A stretch of 64,000 bases of DNA from JBFWUW01 sp050247075 (GTDB taxonomy: Bacteria; Planctomycetota; Planctomycetia; Pirellulales; JBFWUW01), in assembly GCA_050247075.1 (NCBI GenBank), contig JBFWUW010000025.1:23731-87730 (forward strand). Direction: 5' to 3'. The notes beneath the pieces were generated by a model. The model ran no database searches. It saw nothing but the letters and a program-made list of their open reading frames with translations, and was not told the DNA's origin. Position numbers and translations under genes: made by a program. Numbering within the stretch: position 1 is the stretch's first letter; each line of letters starts with the position of its first letter. Positions 18,493 through 27,912 of the stretch are shown here, in pieces.

Positions 18493-20460
18493 CTAGCGAT
18501 TGCCGCCAGACGTCCGCCAGCTTTGCAGCAATTCGTCAATAGTCAATTGCAGGCTGCCGGGTTGGCTGGCCAGAATTGTCCGGGAAGGCGCATCGAAAGC
18601 CAGTACTCCGGCGGCTGCCGGGGGACCGGCGGGCAACGACAACTCGGCGCGCAGGCGGGCTACCAGATTAGACCCGGCCTCGGCCGTGGAGGCCAGGTCG
18701 GCCGCGGCGTGAAACTCCACCTCGCGGCGAGTTTGCAAATCGGCCTGGCTGGCGATTTCCAACATGCCCGGCCCGACCAGGCGGTAGCCCGCCCCCCACG
18801 GCTGTAGCATCTCGCGGAGAATTTCCGCCAGCGGTTTATCTTCCGCCGCTAATGTGGCCTCGACCGTGGGGGGAATACCCGCCGCGCGCAAGCTGCGCCA
18901 ATCGACCAGGAACCGCACATCGCACAAAGTTTCCAAACGTCGCAACACTTGGACCAATGGCGTGGGACGATAGAACGTCACCGTTCGCGGCTGGGCCAGA
19001 TTGGCCTGCGTTTGCAAAACCGCATTCGCGGGCCTGGAATCGGCCGAACCGGTCCGCACGGATTTCCATTGCGAGAGCAAATCGGCCACGCGGCGATGGG
19101 CCCGCGGCGAGTGCGTGATGCCCAGTTCGCCATCTTCAACTTCGATTTCGCCTAGTCCGCCGTCGCTCTGCCAGGAGCCAGGCAATACCACCCGTTGCAC
19201 CACCGCCGCCAGCCGATTCGCCGAATATCCTTGATGGGTCAAGGCTCGCACATCGTAACGCCTGGTGAGCGGCTCTTCGCCGCCAGACCTGCCATGGCCC
19301 ACGGCCAATTGGTCCCCCACGATCTGATAGCTCAACCCCAGTGGCTCCAACGCGGCGGCTAGGAGTTCGGCCATGGTGCCATCGCGCACATCGAGCGTAA
19401 CCGTCGTGTCGAGCGGCACGCCGGCATCGGCCAATGATTCGACATCAAGCGTAATGGCCACGCCGCTAAATTGCGTCAGGACATCCATGAATTTACGGAG
19501 CGCCAATTCTTGGCAACGAACCCGCGGCAGCGGGTCTTGCAGCCGGGCCTCGGCATCGACCGGTTTGAAGACAAAGAACGCGCCACGGGGAACCGTCTGT
19601 CCTTCGTCCCCCACGGCCGAACTGGTTTCATCCATCTCTTCGGACGCTTTGGCGATCTCCTTGGCCTTATCAGCCTCTTTCTTCTTCTCCTTGGCGTCCG
19701 CTGAACCAGCCTTGCTCTGGCCCGGTTGCCGCACCGCAGCCACGGCAACTTTGGCCGGTTCGTCCTCTCGCGAAACATCCTCCGGAATGTCGTCCGCTGG
19801 TGCCGGATTAGCTGCCGGCAAGGCTGGCGGCGGTTTCACGGCCTGCTCAATATCTTCATCTTCATCGATGGCATTGTCCGCATCAGCAGCAGCGGCATCA
19901 TGGACGGCCAACGGTTCGCCATCATGCGGCGGCAAATCGCTGGTTGCCAGCGAAGCCTCCGCGCTCGATACCTCATCATGCCTTTCCGCCGCGGTTGGCC
20001 GCCACATCCACCAGCCGCCCGCGATGAACAAGCTGGCGGCAGCCGCCAAGGCTCCGCCGAACGCTACAACCCTGGCCCTGGGAAGATTAAGAATGCTTTC
20101 CTCGACCGCGGGCTGGGGCGCGGTAAGTGGCGCGGCGAGGTCCAGGCCGCCGTCTGGTGCGTCAACGATGGCGGACGGAAGTGCTGGAACCGTGGTTTCA
20201 GCAGCGGGTAGCGGTTCCGCCTGATCGCCGGAGGCACCCATGTCTGCCTGGGCAGCGCTGGTGGTGGCACTCTCCGCGGCCTTGCCGCTGTCAGCTTCAA
20301 TCGGTGCGGCTGACGAGGCGGGGGATTGCCAACCCGCGGGGGCCACAATTGGCACCATGCTGCCGCAATTCGGACATGCCACGATCTGCCCGATGCCAGC
20401 GGCGTCGAGAACCTTCAGCCGTCGCCGGCAGGTCAGACAGATGATGGAGAATAATTCCAA
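18493..20460 (-). CDS. Zinc-ribbon, single-TM protein with two STN-like domains
   Basis: The protein begins with a four-cysteine zinc ribbon (Cys 8, 11, 29 and 32: CLTC and CPNC), followed by a low-complexity Ala/Pro-rich region and one membrane helix (about 130-152). A Lys/Glu-rich segment leads to two regions that resemble the short secretin/TonB N-terminal (STN) fold: one begins LRKFMDVLTQFSGVAITLDV and the other VQVLRRLETLCDVRFLVDW. I chose the TTG at 20460, giving MELFSIICLTC, because a GGAG lies upstream and the ribbon then sits at the N-terminus; an alternative TTG at 20532 would add 24 residues. No secretin barrel is present. Function unknown. Confidence 0.8.
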   Translation of the reverse strand: MELFSIICLTCRRRLKVLDAAGIGQIVACPNCGSMVPIVAPAGWQSPASSAAPIEADSGKAAESATTSAAQADMGASGDQAEPLPAAETTVPALPSAIVDAPDGGLDLAAPLTAPQPAVEESILNLPRARVVAFGGALAAAASLFIAGGWWMWRPTAAERHDEVSSAEASLATSDLPPHDGEPLAVHDAAAADADNAIDEDEDIEQAVKPPPALPAANPAPADDIPEDVSREDEPAKVAVAAVRQPGQSKAGSADAKEKKKEADKAKEIAKASEEMDETSSAVGDEGQTVPRGAFFVFKPVDAEARLQDPLPRVRCQELALRKFMDVLTQFSGVAITLDVESLADAGVPLDTTVTLDVRDGTMAELLAAALEPLGLSYQIVGDQLAVGHGRSGGEEPLTRRYDVRALTHQGYSANRLAAVVQRVVLPGSWQSDGGLGEIEVEDGELGITHSPRAHRRVADLLSQWKSVRTGSADSRPANAVLQTQANLAQPRTVTFYRPTPLVQVLRRLETLCDVRFLVDWRSLRAAGIPPTVEATLAAEDKPLAEILREMLQPWGAGYRLVGPGMLEIASQADLQTRREVEFHAAADLASTAEAGSNLVARLRAELSLPAGPPAAAGVLAFDAPSRTILASQPGSLQLTIDELLQSWRTSGGNR

Positions 20461-20626
20461 GACGTCGTCTCGCTCCGTGAGGGATTGGTCGAATGAAGTG
20501 TGCGGGCCTCGTCTTAGAATGAACCGTGACAATCGTCGAAAACGCGCGGCGGGTGTCGATTAAGCCATCAAACCGCCTCTATCCATGATAGCCCAATTGT
20601 CCGCCAACGGGCGCTCGGTTTGGCCG

Positions 20627-23600
20627 TTACTTGGGCAACTCTTGGTCCGGCGTCAGTTTTTCCTTCCGCTTTTCAACCGCCGCCCGCGTGGTGATGAACA
20701 GCGTCTCCTGCCCATCTTTTTCCTTGATCTGATAAACGAGCTTGCCATCCTTGTTGGCTTGGAGCATCACCTTTTTCAAGATATCCAAGGCTGGCTGGTC
20801 CTTTTCATCCAGGCCGAACGACTGGTTCTTGGTGATGCCGTCCAATTGTAAGTCGCCCCCAATGATCTCCACCGGCGCGCCGATCTCCTCCGCGAAAAGT
20901 TCCATGCACTTTTCCAGCGTATTGCGCGGAAAGCTCAGCGTGATCTTCATTTTGAGTTTGTCGGCCACGGTTTTGGGTGTGTTGCCGCCGCCCGTGGACG
21001 CCACCGCGACCGCGCCGCCGGGTGCCTCCAACACGGCCAACTGCGTGGCCAGCGCCAAGTTGTGCGCGGCCAGTGCCGGCAGATAGCAACGCACGATCGA
21101 CAGTTTTTGCTTTTCGTCGGTGGCGGCCACGGTGTGGTAGCCCATCTGCTGTAACATCCGTGGAAAACGGATCAGCACCCGCTGGCCGTAGTCGTGGGGA
21201 GTGAGCCGCGCCATGTAAGTCTCGAACGAATTGCCAAAGTCACCGACGCGGTCGCGGTAAGCCTTAGCCACCAACAATGGCTCATCGGCGGCCGTGCCGT
21301 AGGCCATGAATTCCAAGAACAAGTCTTCGTCAAGATGGGCGCTGGCCACTGCTGCCCGCGGCAACGCCCCGCTCGTTTCCATCAAGAAAGACATCAGCGG
21401 CCCCTTCATCCGCGCGGCAGGCCCGGTGAAAACATCTTTTCCTCCGCCGAAGGTGAAAAAGTCGGGCTGAAACAAAATCGTCACATGTCGGTCGCGGTCG
21501 GTCGAGCGGGCGATCAGCTCAAAATTAGGAAAGACGATGGGGCCTGCCTTAATGCCCTCCAGCCACTCGGTAAGTTTCTCCGCGTCCTTCATGCCCCACA
21601 CCACCAGCAGCTTGTCGTCGTCATTGTCCGGCAGCAGATAAGTGTTGTCGCCGCCTAAGTAGACCTTGGTATCGGCGATGGTCTCTTCCTCCGGACTGTT
21701 CCAGGCGGCCCGCGCCTCTTCGTCCACCGGCACCAGCGAATGAACCACCAAGGCCAGCGAAGGGGGACGGTCGCCCAGCGAATCAACCAGGCCAAGTGTC
21801 GCTTGCTCAATATTCTCTGGCGGCAGGCCGCTCATGCTTTTCAGGGTATCCCTGAGCAACTCCCCCGCCGGCCCCAACGACGACAGCACCAGCGATCCTT
21901 GCTCGTGCTTCAGAATCTCGGCGGGACGCAAGGCGATGTAGGCCTTCACTCCGCTGGGAAAATATGCCAGATCGAGCGGTTGGCCATGCGTGGGCGAACG
22001 CCATACATCTTCGTCCAGGGCCATCAAGCGTTCGGTGCTGGGGTCGGACTGGGCGGCGTCTGGGCCGTCGGCACTGCCGATGCCGTCGCCAGCCTTGGGC
22101 GGTTTTGTGGTGCCGCCATCACCCGGTTTGTCGCCGCCAGGAACCTTATCGACCGACACGGTCGTCGCCGGTACGCCCGTTCCATCGGTCGCAGCAACAT
22201 CACCGCGGGTGGTAAAGAACTTGGGCAGTACGAGGGCAGCCGCTGTTCCGCCGATCAACAACACGGCAATCGCCGAGCCGATCAACATGCCATTCGATTT
22301 CTTGCGCCGGGCCGCCAGGCGGCGGGTGGTGCTAATGCCCCCCGGCAACCCCGATACCGCTGGAATGGCCGAAAAACCGGGCACGCCCGCCGGCTGGGCC
22401 GACAAAGGTGCTGCCGCCAACGGCATGGCCTGAACGGGCGCGGCCTGCGCCATAACCGCGCCCCCCACCGGAACCGCTTGGGCCATCACCGGCGCGGCCG
22501 CGGTCGGGCCAACCGCTACCGCGCGGGCCACAGGCGCTCCACCGGCCACGGGCGTGCCAACTCTTGGCGCGACCGAGACCGCTTGCGCCACGGGATGGCC
22601 GTTTCCTTGGGGTACGGCGACCGCCGTCGGCGCGACCGATACCGCCACGGGAGCCGCCGACACAGGCGCGGCACCAGCCGGGGCGGGCCGAGGATTCCTC
22701 AGGTACTGCTCAAAGGCTTGCCCCTCGGCCGTGAGCGGTTCGCTGGGGAGCGCAGCCTTGGCTGGCGGCACAAACGGCGACAAGGCGTCGGCCACTTTTT
22801 GCGGTTGTTGATAGCGCTTCGCGGAATCTTTGGCCATCATCAGTTCCACCACTTGCGCCAGCGCGCGGGGAATGGTGTTGTTGACCTTGTCGAGCGCCAC
22901 AGCCGCCTGCCCGGCGTGGCGCTGCTGTTTGCTGGCCGCGTCACCTTCCGCAAACGGTGTGCGGCCGCAAAGCAATTGATACAGCGTGCAACCCAGAGCG
23001 TAGATATCCGCGGACGCATCGGCGGGTCGGCTCCCGCTGGCAATTTCTGGTGCCAGATAATCGGCAGCGGCCTCCCGCTGGTCGGCGGGCCGCTGAGAAG
23101 GCGGCAATGGCTCCGGCACAAACGGCGCGTGCAATAACTTCAGATTGCCCGACTTGTCCAGCCACAGATTGGCTGGCCGAATATCACCGTGCGGCAGGCC
23201 CGCCTTGTGCAGTTCGGCCAATGCCAAGGCTGCTTGCCGTGCCAGGCGGCAAGCCTCTACCGGTGGCAAGGGCTTGTCTTTGGGCAATGCTTCTTGCAAA
23301 GCTTGCCCCTCATGCCAGGCCGTGGGGACCAGCTTGAAGGCACCCAAGTCGACCAACGGGTAGCAAGTCCACAACAGCGGATGCCGCACGCGGGCCGCGC
23401 TGGCGCACCGCGCCGAGAACATGGCCAGCGCCTCTTTATCGCTGGCCACGGGGCCCGACAAAAAGTGCAATCCCAAAGAATGATTGGTCGGCTGATGAAC
23501 GGCTTTGAAGGTTCCAACAAGGCGGCCTTTGTCCACCCGATCCTGCACCTTGTAATCGCCGTAGAAGAACGGGCCAGGCCTTTTGGCCAGCAGCACCTTG

Positions 23601-23773
23601 GCATGAAAGGGCGAAATCACTTGCCGTTTGACAAGCCACTCCGCCAGCGGGGCGGCATCCGCCGCGCCAGGCACCTGCGCGGCAAACTCGGCGGCCAACC
23701 GCTGGCACTCTGGCGGGGCAAGCAGACGGCTCTGCGTGGCCAGATTCCAAAAGTCCGCTATCGGCAACGACAT
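20627..23773 (-). CDS. Protein-kinase-like pseudokinase with TM and STN-like C-terminus
   Basis: The 1048-residue protein starts with a kinase-fold domain whose key residues are degraded. The glycine loop reads DKGRLVG (81-87), the expected VAIK lysine is lost (LGLHF, about 100-104), HRD is HGDIRPAN (195-202), and DFG is replaced by LLHAPF (213-218). APE (241-243) and DIYALGCTLYQLL are kept. An Ala/Pro/Val-rich linker precedes a membrane helix (about 495-520), a large extracytoplasmic domain, and an STN-like region at about 945-1048. The ATG at 23773 has a GGAGGAG site. It is probably a signalling or assembly scaffold. It lies 166 bp upstream of the zinc-ribbon/STN gene. Confidence 0.85.
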   Translation of the reverse strand: MSLPIADFWNLATQSRLLAPPECQRLAAEFAAQVPGAADAAPLAEWLVKRQVISPFHAKVLLAKRPGPFFYGDYKVQDRVDKGRLVGTFKAVHQPTNHSLGLHFLSGPVASDKEALAMFSARCASAARVRHPLLWTCYPLVDLGAFKLVPTAWHEGQALQEALPKDKPLPPVEACRLARQAALALAELHKAGLPHGDIRPANLWLDKSGNLKLLHAPFVPEPLPPSQRPADQREAAADYLAPEIASGSRPADASADIYALGCTLYQLLCGRTPFAEGDAASKQQRHAGQAAVALDKVNNTIPRALAQVVELMMAKDSAKRYQQPQKVADALSPFVPPAKAALPSEPLTAEGQAFEQYLRNPRPAPAGAAPVSAAPVAVSVAPTAVAVPQGNGHPVAQAVSVAPRVGTPVAGGAPVARAVAVGPTAAAPVMAQAVPVGGAVMAQAAPVQAMPLAAAPLSAQPAGVPGFSAIPAVSGLPGGISTTRRLAARRKKSNGMLIGSAIAVLLIGGTAAALVLPKFFTTRGDVAATDGTGVPATTVSVDKVPGGDKPGDGGTTKPPKAGDGIGSADGPDAAQSDPSTERLMALDEDVWRSPTHGQPLDLAYFPSGVKAYIALRPAEILKHEQGSLVLSSLGPAGELLRDTLKSMSGLPPENIEQATLGLVDSLGDRPPSLALVVHSLVPVDEEARAAWNSPEEETIADTKVYLGGDNTYLLPDNDDDKLLVVWGMKDAEKLTEWLEGIKAGPIVFPNFELIARSTDRDRHVTILFQPDFFTFGGGKDVFTGPAARMKGPLMSFLMETSGALPRAAVASAHLDEDLFLEFMAYGTAADEPLLVAKAYRDRVGDFGNSFETYMARLTPHDYGQRVLIRFPRMLQQMGYHTVAATDEKQKLSIVRCYLPALAAHNLALATQLAVLEAPGGAVAVASTGGGNTPKTVADKLKMKITLSFPRNTLEKCMELFAEEIGAPVEIIGGDLQLDGITKNQSFGLDEKDQPALDILKKVMLQANKDGKLVYQIKEKDGQETLFITTRAAVEKRKEKLTPDQELPK

Positions 23774-24345
23774 TCCCTATCTCCTCCGCGGTTCGTCGGG
23801 CGGCGATGCCCGTGTATCCCATCGATCAGCAGGCCGCACGATTGCGCCAAGCCTTGGCAACCGCGCGATCCCTTTGCATTCCAGCCTGCCTGGTTCTGGG
23901 GCGCTGGCTTTCGCATGAAATATCCGGCCATGCAACCCGTTCCAATCTACCGCGCCCCACCCGCCCTCTGCAAAGATTTCATGGGGGAATCAGAGATCGG
24001 TGGATCATGAACGACCGCGAGTCGCACGATCGCCAACAGAGTCCGGCACCAAAGAGTCGGGTGGGAATTTGAAAAACACCGTTCCTCTGTTTTCCTATGC
24101 GTTCGATTCGTTGTTTTCCCAAAGACCAGCCCAATCGTCTGTCCAAGACGGCAAGCGATACTCCCCAACGCAAGTCTCTCCAGTCGTACCAATCACCGTG
24201 CGGAAATGCTCGCTTCAGACGATCAAGGAATTCCCTTTGTAGACAAGCCTTGTCTTTTCCGTTTTAGTACCGAGACGGCTGTTAAGCGGTACGTTGCGAG
24301 TGAACGCTGCCATCCCCAGTCCAAACGTCATCCAGCATTCCGCCC
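23774..24345. other. Intergenic region between divergent pseudokinase and YHYH genes
   Basis: This 572-bp stretch contains no convincing gene. It should hold the divergent promoters. A 6-bp dyad GTACCG/CGGTAC spaced by 14 nt lies at about 24267-24292, upstream of the YHYH gene, but it is too short to call an operator. Confidence 0.55.
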
Positions 24346-26046
24346 ATGCGACGATTTCTGATCTTCAGCCTGGCCGCAATCTTAGTCGCGGTGGGTATCG
24401 TTTCCGCCGTGGCCCAGCGGCCGGCACCGCCACGCAGGCCGCCTCCACCAGGGCGGCGGCCTCCCCCGCTTGCGCCGGAAAGGGCTGCGCCATTGGCCGT
24501 CGATGCGGTCCCGCCGCGACGGAGCGAGGCCGACGATCGCCAGGCCAGCCGCGGTTTGATCCAAAATGCCGATCTGGAGATTGCCCAGGACGGGGCATCC
24601 ACAGTGGCACAGTCCCCGCGAGGTTTTGAAATGGACGGGGACTGCCTCTACAGCTACTTGGGCAACCCGGCCACCGACAGAACTGGTTGGGGCGTGCGGT
24701 TCGTTTCTGGCCAGGATGTCAATGGCGACGGCGCGCGGCAGGGCCGACTGACCCAAACCGTTCGCGGACTGAAGGCCGAGGATGGTCGCTGGTTTCGTCT
24801 GCGGATTCGCGGGCTGGCCCAGGGGAACTTTTCCTCGGCCAGCAAACAGTTGTTTCTCAAGGCGGAGTTCTTTGCCGCCGATGGCCAGAACCCGCTCGAT
24901 TCGGTATCGCGGAACATCTACGGGACGATCGAAGAGTTGCGGCGGCAATCGCCCAGTGGCGAGACGGGCCCGCTGGCATCGGTAATCTGGCGGACGCACG
25001 GCATGGAGTTCCGCACCCCATTTCCAGAAGTCGATACATTGCGCCTCAGCGTCGGCTTTGGCGATGGAGACGGCGCGGGCGAATACACTGAGTTTCTGAT
25101 CGACGAGTTCGACTTGCAGGGCATTCCCGATCCCGCCGAATATGTGGCCGCCACGTCGGCACCACCTGGCCAGCGGCCACAGCCGCCGGCCCTGGCGGAA
25201 TTGACACCGCTGGGCGGGCATTGGTACTACGACCCCCGCGGCCTGTCCGGCCCGCCCCCCAAACAGTTCGACCATGCCAACGCCGATCGGCTGTATTATC
25301 TCACCGACCGTCTGGAGTTGCCCTTTGCCGAAAACATGTCGGCCTGGCTGCGCAAAGGCTACCTCGATCGGCAGGGCAAGCTGGTTCCAGAGGACCGCTT
25401 TGTACCCGACAACGTGGTGTTGTCCTTCGACGATGGCTGCCTGGTGATTCGCTCGCACAACTTGCCTAACCATCCGACGGCCGTCTTTCCCGACGTGTCG
25501 CGGGTGTTGGATGGCAGCCCAAATTATCTGCGAGAAATGGACCAGACGTTCTACATTCCGCTGGAACCGCGCGAGAATCCAAAGCATCGGGCGATGACCA
25601 GTGCCGCGCAGCGCCATGTGATGAATCCAGGAGCCATCGGCGTGGCCATCAACGGAGTCGTCTTCTTCGATCCTTACGATGCCGAAGCCACCGAGGCCTT
25701 TTGGCGGCTCGACCGTTGTTGCGGCCACCCCAGCCCCAGGCAGCAATACCACTATCACAAGTACCCGGTCTGTGTAAAAACCCCCTGGGTCGATAACGGC
25801 GAGAGCCATTCTCCGCTGATTGGCTTTGCCTTCGACGGCTTTCCCGTGTTCGGACCATACGAGTCGCCCGGCGTGATGGCCAAGGACTCCTCGGACAACC
25901 CGCTGAACGAATTCAACCTGCACGCCGACGAATTTCGCGGACCTCACTACCATGTCACGCCGGGCAAGTTTCCTCATATCCTGGGCGGATACTGGGGAAC
26001 GGTCGATCCGCGTAACCTGCCCAATCGAACGCGGGCCGGCCGCTAG
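24346..26046 (+). CDS. Exported YHYH domain protein
   Basis: The 566-residue protein has a signal peptide (about 1-24) and a proline/arginine-rich spacer. A beta-sandwich-like region at about 65-260 reads like a carbohydrate-binding or lectin-like fold. The C-terminal YHYH domain carries the namesake YHYH motif at about 466-470, preceded by RCCGHPSPRQQ and followed by PLIGFAFDGFPVFGPYE and PHYHVTPGKFPHILGGYWG. YHYH proteins are secreted and of unknown function; the histidine cluster suggests metal binding. A long frame on the opposite strand across this gene is a shadow of its high-GC third positions. Confidence 0.87.
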   Translation: MRRFLIFSLAAILVAVGIVSAVAQRPAPPRRPPPPGRRPPPLAPERAAPLAVDAVPPRRSEADDRQASRGLIQNADLEIAQDGASTVAQSPRGFEMDGDCLYSYLGNPATDRTGWGVRFVSGQDVNGDGARQGRLTQTVRGLKAEDGRWFRLRIRGLAQGNFSSASKQLFLKAEFFAADGQNPLDSVSRNIYGTIEELRRQSPSGETGPLASVIWRTHGMEFRTPFPEVDTLRLSVGFGDGDGAGEYTEFLIDEFDLQGIPDPAEYVAATSAPPGQRPQPPALAELTPLGGHWYYDPRGLSGPPPKQFDHANADRLYYLTDRLELPFAENMSAWLRKGYLDRQGKLVPEDRFVPDNVVLSFDDGCLVIRSHNLPNHPTAVFPDVSRVLDGSPNYLREMDQTFYIPLEPRENPKHRAMTSAAQRHVMNPGAIGVAINGVVFFDPYDAEATEAFWRLDRCCGHPSPRQQYHYHKYPVCVKTPWVDNGESHSPLIGFAFDGFPVFGPYESPGVMAKDSSDNPLNEFNLHADEFRGPHYHVTPGKFPHILGGYWGTVDPRNLPNRTRAGR

Positions 26047-26509
26047 CGAACCATTGGTTGGATCGTCCTTCAAAGCCAGCAAGCCGTGTATTGTTGGTCG
26101 GAATGCCAGTCATGCCAGCACGCTGAAAGGCGAACCGCGAAGGCACTCGGTTAATCTCCTCGCCAGCAGTGGTTGCGGCCACTGCAATGCAGCACGCCGT
26201 TAAGGGCTGCCGATCTTTCCTCAGCGAATGATGGCGTTGATATTTCGGCATTTTCTTGCTGTAACGGATTTGTCCACCGGGCAATCCTTGCCGATAACTC
26301 CTTTGGCAACGAAGTTTTCGGTGCTGTCAGTTCACCCGCGAACTTGACGGCGATACGGAAACTGGCGTACAAGCTAGCCCGCGAAATAGGTTCATCGCTT
26401 GGACAAGGCGATGGTGGACCCATCCATCCACGCCGACCGTGACGGGCGCACTTTCTGGCGTTGTTGGACCCAAGCTACGACCTGCGCAAGCTGCCCCGCT
26501 CGCGGACCC
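26047..26509. other. Intergenic region, no gene seen
   Basis: This 463-bp gap lies between the YHYH and DUF1207 genes. It contains a 7-bp hairpin GCAGTGG/CCACTGC with a 6-nt loop at 26166-26185 and no T-tract. Nothing else was recognised. Confidence 0.5.
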
Positions 26510-27523
26510 ATGAACCTTCACCACCCGATACTTATCGCTGTTACGCCGTCGCACGGGTGGCGACGTATCGTGGCATTAGCCTTGCTGGCCTGCCTGCCGG
26601 GCATCTGCAACGTGGCCGCCGGGCAGCAGCCGGCCGCGCCCCTTTCGCCCGCGTATGTCGAGGAAAACCCCGCGCCGCCGTTCGATATGGTTTACGAACC
26701 GGTCTTGCCGCGCGATTCCGCCCCCGCCCCCGACTTTGACCCCTACGAGATATCCCGGCAAGAACCTTGGGAATGGCAGCTCGTACCCAGCGGCCTGATC
26801 TATCACTCCTACATGGCGGGCACCCGCGAACCTAGCTTGCGGGCGGTAACTTCGTACGTCAAGGGTTTCGGCCAGGTCTGGGATGCCACCTTGGGTGGCC
26901 GCGCCGGCCTGATTCGCTACGGCACAACCGATACCGACACACCCGAAGGCTGGCAGTTCGATCTGGAGGGGGCCGCCATGCCACGGATCGACCCGACCCA
27001 GCCCAGCAGCCCCCTGATCGCCGCCGACTTTCGGTTCGGCTTTCCGTTAACATTTGGCTACGGCCCGTTCCACGCCAAGATCGGCTATTACCATCTTAGC
27101 TCTCACCTGGGAGACGAGTGGCTGTTGCTCAACCCGGGCATTCAGCGCGTCAACTACGTGCGAGACGCGGCCGTGTTTGGGGTGGGGTACTATTTCTGGA
27201 ACCAATTCCGGGCTTATGGCGAAGTGGCCGTCTCCTCCACCGATGGCGGATCGAAGCCCCTGGAATTTCAGTTTGGCCTGGAATACAGCCCCACTTGCAA
27301 TTCCTTCTGGGGAGCACCCTTTGCGGCGGTCAACGCCCATCTGCGGCAAGAAGTAAACTTCGGTGGCAACATCGTGGTGCAAGCGGGTTGGCAATGGCGG
27401 CCCGGCCGGTCGGCGCGGCGCTTTCGCGTCGGTCTGCAATACTACGACGGCTACAGCGAGCAATGGGAATTCTTCAATCAACGCGAAACTAAGTTCGGCG
27501 GCGGCGTGTGGTACGACTTCTAA
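26510..27523 (+). CDS. DUF1207 family exported protein
   Basis: The 337-residue protein has a signal peptide (hydrophobic core about 15-35) and a DUF1207 domain. It runs from WEWQLVPSGLIYHSYMAG through FGYGPFHAKIGYYHLSSHLGDE to the end of the protein, with the motifs GLEYSP and FGGNIVVQAGWQWR. Alternating aromatic beta strands and a terminal YDF suggest an outer-membrane beta-barrel-like fold. The ATG at 26510 was chosen because the signal peptide follows it directly; an upstream ATG at 26399 would add 37 unrelated residues. Function unknown. Confidence 0.87.
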   Translation: MNLHHPILIAVTPSHGWRRIVALALLACLPGICNVAAGQQPAAPLSPAYVEENPAPPFDMVYEPVLPRDSAPAPDFDPYEISRQEPWEWQLVPSGLIYHSYMAGTREPSLRAVTSYVKGFGQVWDATLGGRAGLIRYGTTDTDTPEGWQFDLEGAAMPRIDPTQPSSPLIAADFRFGFPLTFGYGPFHAKIGYYHLSSHLGDEWLLLNPGIQRVNYVRDAAVFGVGYYFWNQFRAYGEVAVSSTDGGSKPLEFQFGLEYSPTCNSFWGAPFAAVNAHLRQEVNFGGNIVVQAGWQWRPGRSARRFRVGLQYYDGYSEQWEFFNQRETKFGGGVWYDF

Positions 27524-27912
27524 TACCTCGACTGGGCTGGGTTTGAGGCAGCACCATCTATCCGCCAACCAGGGCGGCGGCCGTTTTGGTCGCCTTGGCG
27601 GCGGCCACGTCGGCCGCGTGCTGGGCGAAGGGGGCGTGCGACGTGCTGGCACCCGACACGTTGCCGGCGATGGCCGTGGAGGCGCCCGCAGCCATGTCAG
27701 TCGCCGCGTCGGCATCGGTGGCGGCTTCCGCCGAGACGCGGGCCAGGTTGGCCGCGCTCTCCAGGTTGAGGTAGTCCCGCTGGGCATCGGCGGTGCCGGC
27801 GACGTAGTCATTCCAACCCCCCGCCACGCGCACGGCATGGTCACAATCGGCCTGGGCCGGAACGTAAACAGCTTCTCAGCAGTAGGTTACGTGCGGGAGC
27901 CAGCAGTAAACG
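27524..27912. other. Degraded tail region downstream of a toxin fragment
   Basis: The stretch holds no intact recognisable gene. On the minus strand an alanine-rich frame is open from about 27870 to 27558 and may be a remnant. The frame that continues the NucA/NucB-like end of the HINT gene also runs into this area out of frame. Confidence 0.4.
27558..27833 (-). CDS. Alanine-rich short ORF, possible gene remnant
   Basis: The 91-residue frame (GTG start at 27833) stays open upstream to a stop near 27870, where it continues as EAVYVPAQADCDHAV without a start codon. The composition is Ala/Asp/Thr-rich and resembles a helical coat or tail segment. It lies downstream of the HINT fragment on the same strand. 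Chance openness in GC-rich DNA cannot be excluded, and no family is recognised. Confidence 0.25.
   Translation of the reverse strand: MRVAGGWNDYVAGTADAQRDYLNLESAANLARVSAEAATDADAATDMAAGASTAIAGNVSGASTSHAPFAQHAADVAAAKATKTAAALVGG

Noticed and set aside
21740..23137. 465-codon plus-strand frame opposite the pseudokinase
   Set aside because: It is Arg/Gly-rich with no recognisable family and lies wholly inside the kinase-like gene on the other strand.
24382..26082. 566-codon open frame on the minus strand across the YHYH gene
   Set aside because: It is a shadow of the plus-strand gene, which has a signal peptide and clear YHYH domain. The minus translation has no domain and unusual composition.
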